From Candidatus Rokuibacteriota bacterium (GTDB lineage: Bacteria > Methylomirabilota > Methylomirabilia > Rokubacteriales > CSP1-6), in assembly GCA_003220615.1 (NCBI GenBank), contig QHTB01000161.1, positions 1 to 64,000 on the forward strand: a stretch of DNA of 64,000 nt, given 5' to 3'. The notes under the pieces were generated by a model that saw only the letters and a list, made by a program, of their open reading frames with translations, ran no database searches and had not been told where the DNA came from. The translations under genes were made by a program, and so were the position numbers. Below, in pieces: positions 25,776 through 34,786 of the stretch (position 1 is the stretch's first letter; each line of letters starts with the position of its first letter).

Positions 25776-27218
25776 GTGATGCTTGCTCGGGCTCACTTTG
25801 CTGTTCTTCTGCTCGGCGATCGTCTCGTTGCTGCCGCAATGCAACGAGGGCGCGTCGAGGTCTTCGTCGTGAGCGCGGAGAATCCCGTCGAGGCGCTCCG
25901 CGCGGAGATCGAGCAGCGTCGCTTACCCGTCCGCACGATCGCGCTCGCCCTGCCTCGCGCGTCGGTCACCGTGAAGCCGATCGAGTTGCCCGCGCTCGGA
26001 GGCGAAGTGCGCGAGATGATCAGCTTCGAGCTCGAGCGGCACTTGCCGTTTCCGAGCGACGACGCTACGTTCGATTACCTCCTGCTTCCCGACGAGCGTA
26101 ACGGCGCCACGCCGCCCGCAGGTCGTCAGGTCGTGATCGCAGCCGCCGATCGCCGCGTCGTGGAGGGCGCGCTTCGCGTCGCCGAGGAAGTGAAGCTTCG
26201 CCCCGTGTCGTTGACCGTCGCCGCTCACAACCTTCCCGCGCTGGTCGGACGTCGCCCGCGCCAGGAAAAGGTCGTGTGGATCCATCGCGCGGGCGACACG
26301 AGCGATCTCCTGTTCCTCGTCGGAGGCACGATCGCGCTGAGCCGCAGTGTCGCGAGCACCGATGCCGCCACGGTGGTCGGCGAGATCCAGCGCAGCTTCA
26401 CGCTCGTTCGCTGGCGCGGTTGTGACGCCGTGTGGGTGTCGGGTGACGGTCAACCCGAAGTCACCTCGGCGCTGACCGAACGCGGGATGACGGTCACCGA
26501 ACCGCCGTACACGCCTCGCGCCCGCGGGCTACTTGCCGCTGTCACAGAGACGCCCCGGGGTGCACTCGACCTGGCGGTGGCCGTGGCCGCGGGTCGGCTC
26601 CGTCCGCTCGAGCTGTTGCCGGTGGGGTTGCGCCCGCGGCAGATCACGCGCCCCCAGCTCGTCACCGCCGGCTTCGCCGCGGCGACCATCTTGCTGGCCT
26701 TGGGCGCCCTGCTGGCCCCCGGCTGGCGAGAGACGCGGCGACTGGCCGACCTCAACGCGCGAATCACGCGGCTCGACACCGACGTGCGGGCGACCGAGCG
26801 CGTGCTCCAGGATCTCGAGCGGAACCGCCGGTTGCTCGCCACGATCCAGTCTCTGGAGAACAGCAGCGTCCGGCCGCTGCCCCTACTCCGCGAGCTGACC
26901 GAGCTCCTGCCGAACGACGCGTGGCTCACACTGCTCTCCGCCGACACGAAGGGCGTGGAGCTCACCGGCCAGGCCTCGGCCGCCGCCGCCCTCATCCCGC
27001 TCCTCGAGAACTCGCCACGCCTCGAGCGCGTGGAGTTCTCGTCGCCGGTCACACGCGGACGGGACAAGGAACAATTCCGGATTCGCGCGTCGTGGGAGGG
27101 TTCGCCCGGCGCGGTGGCGGCATCCGTGACGGCCCCCGCCACGCCGGCACCGGTCCCGGCTGGCATTCAGCCCCGACGTCCATCTTCGGCACCTCCCGCC
27201 GCGAGTCCCGCGCGATGA
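25776..27218 (+). CDS. gspL: Type II secretion protein GspL (PilM/PilN-like fusion)
   Basis: A 480-residue inner-membrane protein. Residues 1-250 form an actin-like ATPase-fold cytoplasmic domain resembling PilM/GspL (FELERHLPFPSDDATFDYLLLP is characteristic). A single transmembrane helix lies near 295-315 (GFAAATILLALGALLAPGW). The periplasmic part (about 325-445) is PilN-like with a coiled-coil start (LNARITRLDTDVRATERVLQ). The tail after residue 445 is Ala/Pro-rich. The start is GTG 25776 or ATG 25779. It would recruit GspE to the membrane. The stop overlaps gspM (ATGA). Confidence 0.88.
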   Translation: MMLARAHFAVLLLGDRLVAAAMQRGRVEVFVVSAENPVEALRAEIEQRRLPVRTIALALPRASVTVKPIELPALGGEVREMISFELERHLPFPSDDATFDYLLLPDERNGATPPAGRQVVIAAADRRVVEGALRVAEEVKLRPVSLTVAAHNLPALVGRRPRQEKVVWIHRAGDTSDLLFLVGGTIALSRSVASTDAATVVGEIQRSFTLVRWRGCDAVWVSGDGQPEVTSALTERGMTVTEPPYTPRARGLLAAVTETPRGALDLAVAVAAGRLRPLELLPVGLRPRQITRPQLVTAGFAAATILLALGALLAPGWRETRRLADLNARITRLDTDVRATERVLQDLERNRRLLATIQSLENSSVRPLPLLRELTELLPNDAWLTLLSADTKGVELTGQASAAAALIPLLENSPRLERVEFSSPVTRGRDKEQFRIRASWEGSPGAVAASVTAPATPAPVPAGIQPRRPSSAPPAASPAR

Positions 27219-27784
27219 TCGGCAACCTGTCGCACCGCGAGCGGATGTTGATCGGTGCCGCCGGCGGTATCGCTGTGATCGTGCTGGGTTGGGTCGTCGT
27301 CGTTCAGCCGATCCGCGAGGGCAATCGCACCGCGAGCGAGCTGGTGCCGGTGCGCGAGCAGGTGCTGACACGCCGTCAGGATCTCGTCGGGCGGAAGGCG
27401 GCGATTATCGCCGAGCTGGAGGCGACGAACCAGCGACTGGAGAGCCTGAGCGAGCGCTTCCTTCCCGCCGGCACGCCGGCCGTGGCAGCGTCGGAGCTCC
27501 AGAAGCTGCTGAAGGGCATGGCGGCCCAGGCGTCGACCGACGTGCGCAGCGAGCGCATCCTGCCGCCGGTCGAGCGCGGCGATCTGCTCGAGATCCCCAT
27601 CGAGATCGCGGTATCCGGTGAGATCCGCCAGCTCGTCGATCTGCTCGCGTTGATTGATCGCGCGCCGAAGCTCCTCGCCGTCCAGGATCTGAAGGTACGT
27701 GTGGTCAACATCACGCAGCCCAAGGAGCTCCTGGCCACCCTGACGCTCTCGGGCTTCATCCTTTCCGGGAAGCTTCGCACCTGA
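27215..27784 (+). CDS. gspM: Type II secretion protein GspM (PilO-like)
   Basis: A 189-residue bitopic protein: short cytoplasmic start MIGNLSHRERMLIGA, one transmembrane helix (residues 13-32), a coiled coil at about 38-80 (RQDLVGRKAAIIAELEATNQRLES), then a ferredoxin-like periplasmic domain ending LTLSGFILSG. This layout is that of GspM/PilO, the partner of GspL. It overlaps gspL by 4 bases and ends on the first base of gspC. Similarity is by architecture and context more than by strong motifs. Confidence 0.85.
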   Translation: MIGNLSHRERMLIGAAGGIAVIVLGWVVVVQPIREGNRTASELVPVREQVLTRRQDLVGRKAAIIAELEATNQRLESLSERFLPAGTPAVAASELQKLLKGMAAQASTDVRSERILPPVERGDLLEIPIEIAVSGEIRQLVDLLALIDRAPKLLAVQDLKVRVVNITQPKELLATLTLSGFILSGKLRT

Positions 27785-28500
27785 TGTCCAAGCGATTGCT
27801 CATGCTCAACGCCCTGCTCGTCGGCGCCTCCGCCGGCCTGATCGCGTACATCGGCTGGCAGGTCGCGAGCCCAAAGACCGATACACCAGGGCGCCGAGCG
27901 TCGAGTGCGCCCGTCGCGTCGACGGCCACCGCCCCCGCCGCCACGGACCGATCTGGCGGAGCGTTCGGCACCATTGCCAGCCGCAACCTCTTCAGCCCCG
28001 ATCGCACGGAGTCGGCGTCTGCCAACGCTTCGAACGCGCTGGCGGCCCTGCCGAAGCCCAGCCTCCACGGCGTGATTCTGCGGGACGGGGCGCCGGTGGC
28101 GTACCTCGAAGACCCCATCACCAAGCGTGTCGCCGGTTACCGGGTCGGTGACTCGGTCGCCGGTGGAACGTTGCAGTCGATCAGTGAGGATCGGGTGATT
28201 CTCACGCGACCGGAGGGCCAGGTGGACGTGCGGCTCCACGATCCGAGCCGCCCGCGTCCCCAGGCACCGCCCACGCCGGGTCAGGCCGAGGTGCAACCGG
28301 GAGTCCAGCGGCCAGCGTTCCCGATTCCGCAACCAGGAGTGCCTCAACCATTTCCCGGCGCGGCGCCGCAACCCGGTTTCCAGCCGCCGGTGACAACGAT
28401 GCAACCAGACCTTCAGGGACAGCAGCCGGGTCGTCGGCCGCTTCCCCCAAACCTTCTCCGCCGTGTGCCACCTGGGATGCCTGATGCGCCAAACCGCTGA
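27784..28500 (+). CDS. gspC: Type II secretion protein GspC
   Basis: A 238-residue bitopic protein linking the inner platform to the secretin. It has an N-terminal transmembrane segment (residues 8-27), a variable linker rich in Ala/Thr/Ser, and then the homology-region domain FGTIASRNLFSPD...LHGVILRDGAPVAYLED...YRVGDSVAGGTLQSI at about 60-150. There is no PDZ domain. Residues 155-238 are instead a Pro/Gln-rich low-complexity tail. The 3' end overlaps gspD by 17 bases. Its placement after gspM rather than at the operon head differs from the classic gspC-first order. Confidence 0.88.
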   Translation: MSKRLLMLNALLVGASAGLIAYIGWQVASPKTDTPGRRASSAPVASTATAPAATDRSGGAFGTIASRNLFSPDRTESASANASNALAALPKPSLHGVILRDGAPVAYLEDPITKRVAGYRVGDSVAGGTLQSISEDRVILTRPEGQVDVRLHDPSRPRPQAPPTPGQAEVQPGVQRPAFPIPQPGVPQPFPGAAPQPGFQPPVTTMQPDLQGQQPGRRPLPPNLLRRVPPGMPDAPNR

Positions 28501-30916
28501 GCGTCGTTTCGGCTGTCGCATTGTCGCGCTCGTCGCGCTGACCTCCTTCGTCACCGCCTGCGCGACGCCCGCGACGCGCCCGGCCCCACGAGCCGCGCGG
28601 CCCCCGCTGCCGCCGGCTGCACCAGCGGCACCGGCGCCGGGCGCGCCGCCACCTCCGCCGGCTCCGACGCCGTCGGTTGGGCCGCGTGAGGCCCAGGCGC
28701 CGCCGCCCGCTCCGCGTGTCGAGACGCCGCCGCCGACCCTGGCGCCACAACCGCCGACGGCCCCACCGGTGCCGCCCGCCCAGCGTGGCCGCTTCGTCGT
28801 CCTCAACTTCGACAACGCCGACATCGAGACCGTCGTGCACGCGGCCAGCGAGATCGTCGGGTTCAACTACGTGCTGGCTCCCGACGTGCGCGGCAAGGTG
28901 ACGGTGCAGACGTCGGGCCGCATCCCGCAGGAAGACGTGTTCGGTGTCCTGCTGGCCATCCTCGAGGTTCACGGGTTCACCGCGGTGAAGAGCGGCAACC
29001 TGTACAAGATCGTCCGCATCGAAGGTGCGCGTGAGCGCGCGGTGCCGACCATCGTCGGGCTCGAGCCCGACCCCAACCGCACGGCCGACGAGATCATCAC
29101 GCAGATCGTCCCCGTGCGCTTCTCGTCCGTCGCCGACCTGGCGACCCTGCTGCGGCCGCTCGTCTCCCAGCGCGGCAATCTCGTCGCCCACCGGGAGACG
29201 AACGTGCTGATGGTGACGGACTCCGCGAACAACGTGAGGCGTCTCCTCGACATCATCCGCATGGTCGACGTGGAGATCGCTCTCGACGAGCTGCAGATCA
29301 TCCAGATCCGATACGCGGACGCCGCCGATCTGGCGACGATCCTCAATCAGCTCTTCGCGAGCGGCCGCCTGCGCCGCGCGGCCGCCAGTGTGCCGGGTGT
29401 TCCGGCGGCGCCGACGCCGCCGGTGGCACCGCCGCCCGCGGCCCCGGGGGCTCCGGCCGCCGCCCGTCCGCCGGGAGCCGAGACGACCGGCGCCGAGCGC
29501 GCGCCGCTGATCGTCGCGGAGCGCCGGTCGAACTCGCTGATCGTCCACGCTCGCAAGCACGAGCTCGAGACCGTGCGGCGCTTGATCACGCAGCTCGACG
29601 TCAACATCTACGGTGGCCGGCGCGTCTTCATCTACTACGCCGAGAGCGGCAAGGCGAAGGACCTGGCGGCCACCCTCAACGCGATCTACGGCGCCCGCGA
29701 GACATCGCCCGGCGCAGGAGGACAGTCCTCGGCACAGCGCCCGGCCGGCTCGCCCCCGCCTCCGCCCTCGTCGCCGGCGACGGCGCCCGGGGCCGCACTC
29801 GCCGGCAGTGGCGTCGGCATCGGTGAGCTGGGCGTCCTCGAGGGCCAGATCCGGTTCATCGCCGACGAGCCGACGAACTCGGTCATCGTCACGACGTTCC
29901 CGCGCAACTGGCCGGAGATCGAGGCGACGATCAAGCAGCTCGACCGTCAGCCGCGCCAGGTCCTGGTCGAAGTGCTGGTGGCCGAGATCACGCTCACCGA
30001 CGACCTCCGGCTCGGCGTCGATTGGGCCGTCAAGTCGGGCAAGTTCAACCTCGCATCCCAGAGCATCTCGACGGCGTCGCCGTCGATCATCTCTCCGATC
30101 TCACGGACGCTGCCCATCGCGGAAGGCGCGGCGCTGACACTTCCCGGCTCGGGATTGACCGCGTTCGCGTTCGCCACCAATCAGTTCATGCTGCTGCTCA
30201 ACACGCTGGCCTCGATGGACCTTGTCAATGTGCTGTCCAACCCGCACGTGCTGACGTCGGAGAACAAGAAGGCCATCATCAACGTGTCCAACTCCATCCC
30301 GATCGTCACCAGCCAGCAGGTGCCCATCGGTGGGACGACGCAGGCCACGACGGGGACGACGACGACGCAGGCCATCGTTGGGACGCAGTCCGTCGAGTAT
30401 CGCGACGCCGGCGTGATCCTCACCGTGACGCCGCGCATCGGCGAGCACGGCACGGTGGCCCTCGACGTCAAGCAGGAGGTCAACGACGTCGGCGCTCCTG
30501 AAGCGCCCACCGGCTCGCGCAGCATCATCAAGCGAGAGGCGGAGACCTCGGTGGTCTTGATGAACAATCAGACGCTGGTGCTGGGCGGGCTGATCCGCGA
30601 CCGCGTCGAGACGCAGGACCGGGGCGTCCCGTTCATGAAGGACATCCCGATCATCGGTTACCTCTTCGGCGCCAAAGTACGCACCGTGCAGAAAACCGAG
30701 TTGCTGATGCTCATCACGCCGCGAGTCATCGGCACCGCGCTCGACGCCGCTCGCATCACCGACGAGATCCGGCGCTCGACGCCGGAGCTGGAGGATACGT
30801 TCCGGCGCTCGCCGCGCCAGCCGTCCTCGACGCCGATGCCGCCGGCCCCCTCGTCGGGCCTCCCGCCGGCGGTCCCTCAGACGACGTCCGAGCCGGTCGC
30901 GCCCCGCCCGAACTAG
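28484..30916 (+). CDS. gspD: Type II secretion outer-membrane secretin GspD
   Basis: The secretin, 810 residues from ATG 28484. The N-terminus is a lipoprotein-type signal (LTSFVTAC, Cys near residue 26) followed by about 75 Pro/Ala-rich residues. N0, N1, N2 and N3 domains follow (FVVLNFDNADIETVV; VPVRFSSVADLATLL; IQIRYADAADLATIL; IYYAESGKAKDLAATL), with low-complexity Pro/Ala inserts inside N2 and N3. The C-terminal secretin core contains VLSNPHVLTSENKKA, VEYRDAGVILTVTPRI and the VPFMKDIPIIGYLFG gate. A GTG at 28463 would add 7 residues but weaken the leader. The stop overlaps the convergent enoyl-CoA hydratase stop by 4 bases. Confidence 0.95.
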   Translation: MRQTAERRFGCRIVALVALTSFVTACATPATRPAPRAARPPLPPAAPAAPAPGAPPPPPAPTPSVGPREAQAPPPAPRVETPPPTLAPQPPTAPPVPPAQRGRFVVLNFDNADIETVVHAASEIVGFNYVLAPDVRGKVTVQTSGRIPQEDVFGVLLAILEVHGFTAVKSGNLYKIVRIEGARERAVPTIVGLEPDPNRTADEIITQIVPVRFSSVADLATLLRPLVSQRGNLVAHRETNVLMVTDSANNVRRLLDIIRMVDVEIALDELQIIQIRYADAADLATILNQLFASGRLRRAAASVPGVPAAPTPPVAPPPAAPGAPAAARPPGAETTGAERAPLIVAERRSNSLIVHARKHELETVRRLITQLDVNIYGGRRVFIYYAESGKAKDLAATLNAIYGARETSPGAGGQSSAQRPAGSPPPPPSSPATAPGAALAGSGVGIGELGVLEGQIRFIADEPTNSVIVTTFPRNWPEIEATIKQLDRQPRQVLVEVLVAEITLTDDLRLGVDWAVKSGKFNLASQSISTASPSIISPISRTLPIAEGAALTLPGSGLTAFAFATNQFMLLLNTLASMDLVNVLSNPHVLTSENKKAIINVSNSIPIVTSQQVPIGGTTQATTGTTTTQAIVGTQSVEYRDAGVILTVTPRIGEHGTVALDVKQEVNDVGAPEAPTGSRSIIKREAETSVVLMNNQTLVLGGLIRDRVETQDRGVPFMKDIPIIGYLFGAKVRTVQKTELLMLITPRVIGTALDAARITDEIRRSTPELEDTFRRSPRQPSSTPMPPAPSSGLPPAVPQTTSEPVAPRPN

Positions 30917-31698
30917 GCCCCGGTAAACCGCGGCGCGCGCTTCTCGAAGAAGGCGGCCAGGCCCTCCTGGTGGTCTTCGCTCGTGATGGCAATCGCCTGC
31001 GCGCCCGCCTCCGCGTCGAGAGCGCTGGCCAGATCCGACGTCGCCGCGCGGTTCACCATCTGCTTGGCGAGCCGAAGCGCCAGCGGCGGCCCGGTGGCGA
31101 TGCGCTCGGCGAGCGCTTGCGTCTCGGCGGCCAGATCGGCGGCCTTCACCACGCGATTGACGAGCCCGATGCGGTGCGCCTCGGCGGCCTCGATGATCTC
31201 GGCGGTGAAGATCAGCTCCTTCGCCCGGGCGAGTCCGACCACGCGTGACAGTAACCAGGTGCCGCCGCCGTCGGGCACCAGCCCGATCTTCCCGAAGACC
31301 TCCCCGAAGCGCGCGCGGTCGGCGGCCACGATGAGGTCGCAGCAGAGCGCGAGATTGCAGCCGGCCCCGACCGCGAAGCCGTCCACCTGGGCGATGGTCG
31401 GGCGCGGGAACTCGACGAGCCGTTGCACCATGCGGTTGAGCGACTCCACGCGCCGCCGCCCGTCCGCCGCGGTCTGACGCTTCGTACGCATCGTCTTCAC
31501 GTCACCACCGGCGCAGAAGTGGCCGCCGGCGCCGGTGAGGATCACCACGCGCGCCTGAGGATCCGCCTCGACCTCGTCCAGCGCGGACAGCAGCTCTCCG
31601 CGCATGACCAGATCGAGCGCATTGCGAGCGTCCGGGCGGTTGAGCGTGAGCGTGGCGATCGCGCCGGCCCGCTCCAGCAGCAGCGTCGTATAGCCCAT
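30913..31698 (-). CDS. Enoyl-CoA hydratase/isomerase family protein
   Basis: A crotonase-fold enzyme of 261 residues, acting on an enoyl-CoA or related thioester in fatty or aromatic acid breakdown. The CoA-binding and oxyanion-hole segments are LNRPDARNALD near residue 22, GHFCAGGDVKTM near 65, and VDGFAVGAGCNLALCCDLIVAAD near 110. The second catalytic position sits in KIGLVPDGGGTW, where Asp replaces the hydratase Glu, so isomerase or other activity is possible. The start at 31698 is set by a strong AGGAGG seven bases upstream. In-frame sequence further upstream is Arg-rich and unlike the family. Confidence 0.88.
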   Translation of the reverse strand: MGYTTLLLERAGAIATLTLNRPDARNALDLVMRGELLSALDEVEADPQARVVILTGAGGHFCAGGDVKTMRTKRQTAADGRRRVESLNRMVQRLVEFPRPTIAQVDGFAVGAGCNLALCCDLIVAADRARFGEVFGKIGLVPDGGGTWLLSRVVGLARAKELIFTAEIIEAAEAHRIGLVNRVVKAADLAAETQALAERIATGPPLALRLAKQMVNRAATSDLASALDAEAGAQAIAITSEDHQEGLAAFFEKRAPRFTGA

Positions 31699-31837
31699 GA
31701 TGTGACCTCCTGCCCGGCTCCTCGCGACGACGACCCGCGTCTTCACGGCGCGCGCGAACAACGGTCGTCGCATCGAGCAACGCCTGGGTGCGACCGACTA
31801 TAGCGGACGAGTGCGCGTGTTACAATTTGCTGCCCGC

Positions 31838-32617
31838 ATGCGTCTGGCCCGCACGCTGATCGGTATGGTCCACCTGCCACCGCTGCCCGGCAGCCCGCGG
31901 TGGGACGGTTCGATGGAGCGCGCGATCACGGCCGCCGTGACCGACGCCACCGTCCTCATCGAAGGCGGCATGGACGCGCTCCTCGTCGAGAATTACGGTG
32001 ACGTCCCCTTCACACCGGGCCGCGTCGAGCCCAGCACCGTCGCCGCGATGGCCGTCATCGTGGCCGCCATCCGTCGCGCCGTCCCGCGCGTAGCCCTCGG
32101 GGTGAACGTGTTGAAGAACGACGCGCGGGCGGCGCTGGCCGTCGCCTGTGCGGGAGGCGCCCAGTTCATCCGGGTCAACGTCCACGCCGGGGCCGTCGTG
32201 GCCGATCAGGGCATCGTGCAGTCCGAGGCGTATCACACGCTGCGCGACCGGCGTCTGCTCGGCGCCGACGTGAAGATCTTCGCCGACGTCCAGGGCAAGC
32301 ACGCGGCGCCGGTGGCGGCCGTCGAGCTCGAGCAGGAGGCGCGTGACCTCGTCCATCGGGGCCTGGCCGATGCGCTCGTCGTCTCGGGCAAGGCCACCGG
32401 TGAAGCGACGGCCATCGGCGATATCAAGCGCGTGCGGAGCGCGGTCCCGACCGTGCCCGTGCTCGTCGGCAGTGGCGTCACCGCCGACAGCGTGTCCGAG
32501 CTCCTGTCCGTGGCGGAAGGCGTGATCGTCGGCACGTTCGTCAAGCGCGACGGCAGCGTCCGCCAGCCGGTGGATTCCGAGCGCGTGCGGAGGCTGGTCG
32601 CGGCCGCTCGTGGCTAG
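31838..32617 (+). CDS. BtpA/SgcQ-family TIM-barrel protein
   Basis: A 259-residue protein of the BtpA family: LIGMVHLPPLPGSP at the start, GGMDALLVENYGDVPF, the LGVNVLKND strand and the C-terminal phosphate-binding-like PVLVGSGVTADSVSELL. BtpA was linked to photosystem I assembly in cyanobacteria, but in other bacteria the family sits with nucleoside or sugar genes and its reaction is unclear. The ATG at 31838 fits the conserved N-terminus. A GTG at 31811 is also open. TACAAT at 31821-31826 looks like a -10 box very close to the start. The gene overlaps nagZ by 8 bases. Confidence 0.85.
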   Translation: MRLARTLIGMVHLPPLPGSPRWDGSMERAITAAVTDATVLIEGGMDALLVENYGDVPFTPGRVEPSTVAAMAVIVAAIRRAVPRVALGVNVLKNDARAALAVACAGGAQFIRVNVHAGAVVADQGIVQSEAYHTLRDRRLLGADVKIFADVQGKHAAPVAAVELEQEARDLVHRGLADALVVSGKATGEATAIGDIKRVRSAVPTVPVLVGSGVTADSVSELLSVAEGVIVGTFVKRDGSVRQPVDSERVRRLVAAARG

Positions 32618-33731
32618 CCGGCGCGCGCTCGGCGCGTTCCTCGCGCTCGGTCTCGCCGCCGTCCTCGCCGCGTGCCGGACCCTGGCGCCTCCGGATCCTG
32701 CCCGCATCGGGCCGCTCGCCGCCGACGCCGGCGAGCTCCTGCTCGTCGGATTCCGCGGCACCGAGCCCGCGGGTAACGAGGACCTCGACCATCTGCTCTG
32801 CGAGGCGAAGGTGGGCGGGATCATCCTCTTCGCCCACAACATCGTCGATCACGACCAGATCGCCCGTCTCACACGGGCCGCCGACGAGCGCGCGCTGGCC
32901 TGCACGGGACGTCGGCTCCTCGTGGCCATCGACGCGGAGGGCGGCTCCGTGATGCGCCTCGGCCCCAAGGTGGGGTACACGCCGACGCTCTCTGCCGAAG
33001 AGCTGGGCCAGCGCAACGATCTCGTGCTGACCGAGCTGGAAGCCCGGCGCATCGGCACCATGCTGCGGGGGGCCGGCATCCGGTGGAACCTGGCGCCGGT
33101 GGTCGACGTCGGATTCAATCCGGCCAACCCGGTCATCGTCGGCCGGAGCCGGAGCTACGGCGACAACGCGGCGATCGTCATCGACCACGCCCGCGCCTTC
33201 ATCCGCGGCATGCACGAGGCGGGGGTGGTGACGACGCTCAAGCATTTCCCCGGGCACGGATCGTCCTATACCGATTCGCACAAAGGATTCGTGGACGTCA
33301 CCGACACGGCCCACCTCGACGTCGAGTTGAAGCCCTATCGCGTGTTGATGGCCGAGCAGATGGTGGACACGGTCATGACGGCGCACGTCTTCAACCGCTC
33401 GCTCGACCGCCGACGGCCGGCCACGCTCTCGCGCCCGACGATCGACGGCCTGCTCCGTGGTGAGCTCGGCTGGCGCGGCGTCGTGGTGAGCGACGACATG
33501 CGGATGGGCGCGATCGAGCAGCACTACGGCCTCGACGACGCGACCATCTTGACGCTCGCCGCCGGGGTGGACGTCGTGCTGATCGCCGCCGACCACTTGC
33601 CCGACGGCCGTTCGGCCTCGACCGAGGCCCTGGCCGCCATTCGCACCGCGCTCGCCAGGGGCCGCCTCGACCCCGCCCGCATCGAGTCGGCGCTGGCCCG
33701 CATCCGCCAGCTCAAGTCGCGCATGCGCTGA
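32610..33731 (+). CDS. nagZ: Lipoprotein beta-N-acetylhexosaminidase (GH3, NagZ-like)
   Basis: A glycoside hydrolase family 3 enzyme of 373 residues that would release N-acetylglucosamine from peptidoglycan fragments. The NagZ hallmarks are all present: FDAEGG-like AIDAEGGSVMRL, LKHFPGHGSSYTDSHK with the His/Asp pair on the flexible loop, MTAHV and the nucleophile Asp in VVVSDDMRMGAI. Unlike cytoplasmic NagZ, it starts with a lipoprotein leader (LAAVLAAC, Cys at about 22), so it probably acts in the periplasm. It starts with GTG inside the end of the BtpA-like gene. Confidence 0.92.
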   Translation: MASRRALGAFLALGLAAVLAACRTLAPPDPARIGPLAADAGELLLVGFRGTEPAGNEDLDHLLCEAKVGGIILFAHNIVDHDQIARLTRAADERALACTGRRLLVAIDAEGGSVMRLGPKVGYTPTLSAEELGQRNDLVLTELEARRIGTMLRGAGIRWNLAPVVDVGFNPANPVIVGRSRSYGDNAAIVIDHARAFIRGMHEAGVVTTLKHFPGHGSSYTDSHKGFVDVTDTAHLDVELKPYRVLMAEQMVDTVMTAHVFNRSLDRRRPATLSRPTIDGLLRGELGWRGVVVSDDMRMGAIEQHYGLDDATILTLAAGVDVVLIAADHLPDGRSASTEALAAIRTALARGRLDPARIESALARIRQLKSRMR

Positions 33732-33772
33732 TTCCACCCTCCACCCGGCGTGACGCGTATACCGGTCGCGTC

Positions 33773-34762
33773 ATGGTGGACACCGCGTCGCCGGCACGGC
33801 CTCCGGACCGGGAAGCGCTCGGCTTCGTCGCATCGCTGGTCTTCACCGCGATGGCCGCCGTCCGGGACGTCTACTTCGCCGGCGTCTTTCAAGAGGTGAG
33901 CCCGCTCCTCGTCGGTGTGGTCGCGTTCTCGCTCTGCTCGATCGTCTTCCTCCCGATCGCGCTGGTCAGAAGTCCCGCCAGCGTCGGCCGCCTGCTGCGG
34001 CGTCCACGCGAGCTCGTCTGGGTGAATGCGACGACGGCGCTGGCCTGGATCGCGTTCTTCTATGCGCTGAGGACGACCGAGCCGCTTCTGGTCCAGGTCC
34101 TGTTCTCCGGGATCGGACCGCTGACCATCGTGTGCCTGGACGGCCACGACCGCTCGCGCGGCGAACGCGTGGGCCATTGGGGACTGATGGCGACGATGGC
34201 CCTGGCCGCCGCCGTGGTGCTCGCCGGCCTGTCCGGCGGACCTCCGCAGCCGTTCGGCTTCGCCCTCCTCGGCGTCGTGCTCGCGCTCTTCGCCGGCTTC
34301 TCGATCAGCGTGAGCACCATGCTGTCGCGTCGTCTCAACGACGCCGGCATCGATCCGACGGCGTTGGTGGCGTTGCGCTTCCTGGGCGCGACGCTCATGG
34401 CCGCGGCCCTCACCTTGCCGGCCGGCCAACGCCTCGCGGCGGTCGCTGCACGCGAGACGATCCTCGGCGTTGCCGGCGCGTCACTGCTCCTGATCGTCGT
34501 GCCGATCTACGTGAACCAGGTGGGAATCGCGCTCGCGTCACCGTTGACCGTGCGGGTGGCTCTCGCCGTGGGTCCCGTTCTGATCTTCGTCCTTCAACTC
34601 GTCGAAGGCCGCCTGTCGTCCTCGCCCTACTCGCTCACCTGCGCGGTCCTGTACGGTGTGGTCGCGATCACCGCCGCGGTGCTCCGGCGGCGCGCCTTCT
34701 CCACGATCATCCTCCCGTCTGAGGATCGAGGGCGTCGCGCAAGCCGTCACCCAGCAGGTTGA
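33773..34762 (+). CDS. EamA/DMT-family transporter
   Basis: A 329-residue inner-membrane protein with about ten hydrophobic helices arranged as two EamA repeats (about residues 17-145 and 165-300), typical of drug/metabolite exporters. The second repeat ends near VVAITAAVLRRRAF. The last roughly 20 residues are hydrophilic, and their DNA is antisense to a remnant of a dipeptide-permease gene (34707-34775), so the tail is probably an accident of rearrangement. No substrate can be assigned. Confidence 0.85.
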   Translation: MVDTASPARPPDREALGFVASLVFTAMAAVRDVYFAGVFQEVSPLLVGVVAFSLCSIVFLPIALVRSPASVGRLLRRPRELVWVNATTALAWIAFFYALRTTEPLLVQVLFSGIGPLTIVCLDGHDRSRGERVGHWGLMATMALAAAVVLAGLSGGPPQPFGFALLGVVLALFAGFSISVSTMLSRRLNDAGIDPTALVALRFLGATLMAAALTLPAGQRLAAVAARETILGVAGASLLLIVVPIYVNQVGIALASPLTVRVALAVGPVLIFVLQLVEGRLSSSPYSLTCAVLYGVVAITAAVLRRRAFSTIILPSEDRGRRASRHPAG

Positions 34763-34775
34763 GCCCACGCATGGC
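34707..34775 (-). pseudogene. 3' remnant of a DppC-like oligopeptide ABC permease gene
   Basis: The minus strand reads MRGLNLLGDGLRDALDPQTG and then a stop at 34707. NLLGDGLRDALDP is the highly conserved C-terminus of DppC/OppC-type permeases. Nothing upstream on that strand resembles the rest of such a gene. The SDR gene ends 15 bases away. Only the last 20 or so codons survive, overlapping the 3' end of the EamA gene in antisense. Confidence 0.72.
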
Positions 34776-34786
34776 GCTCGCTCCGT

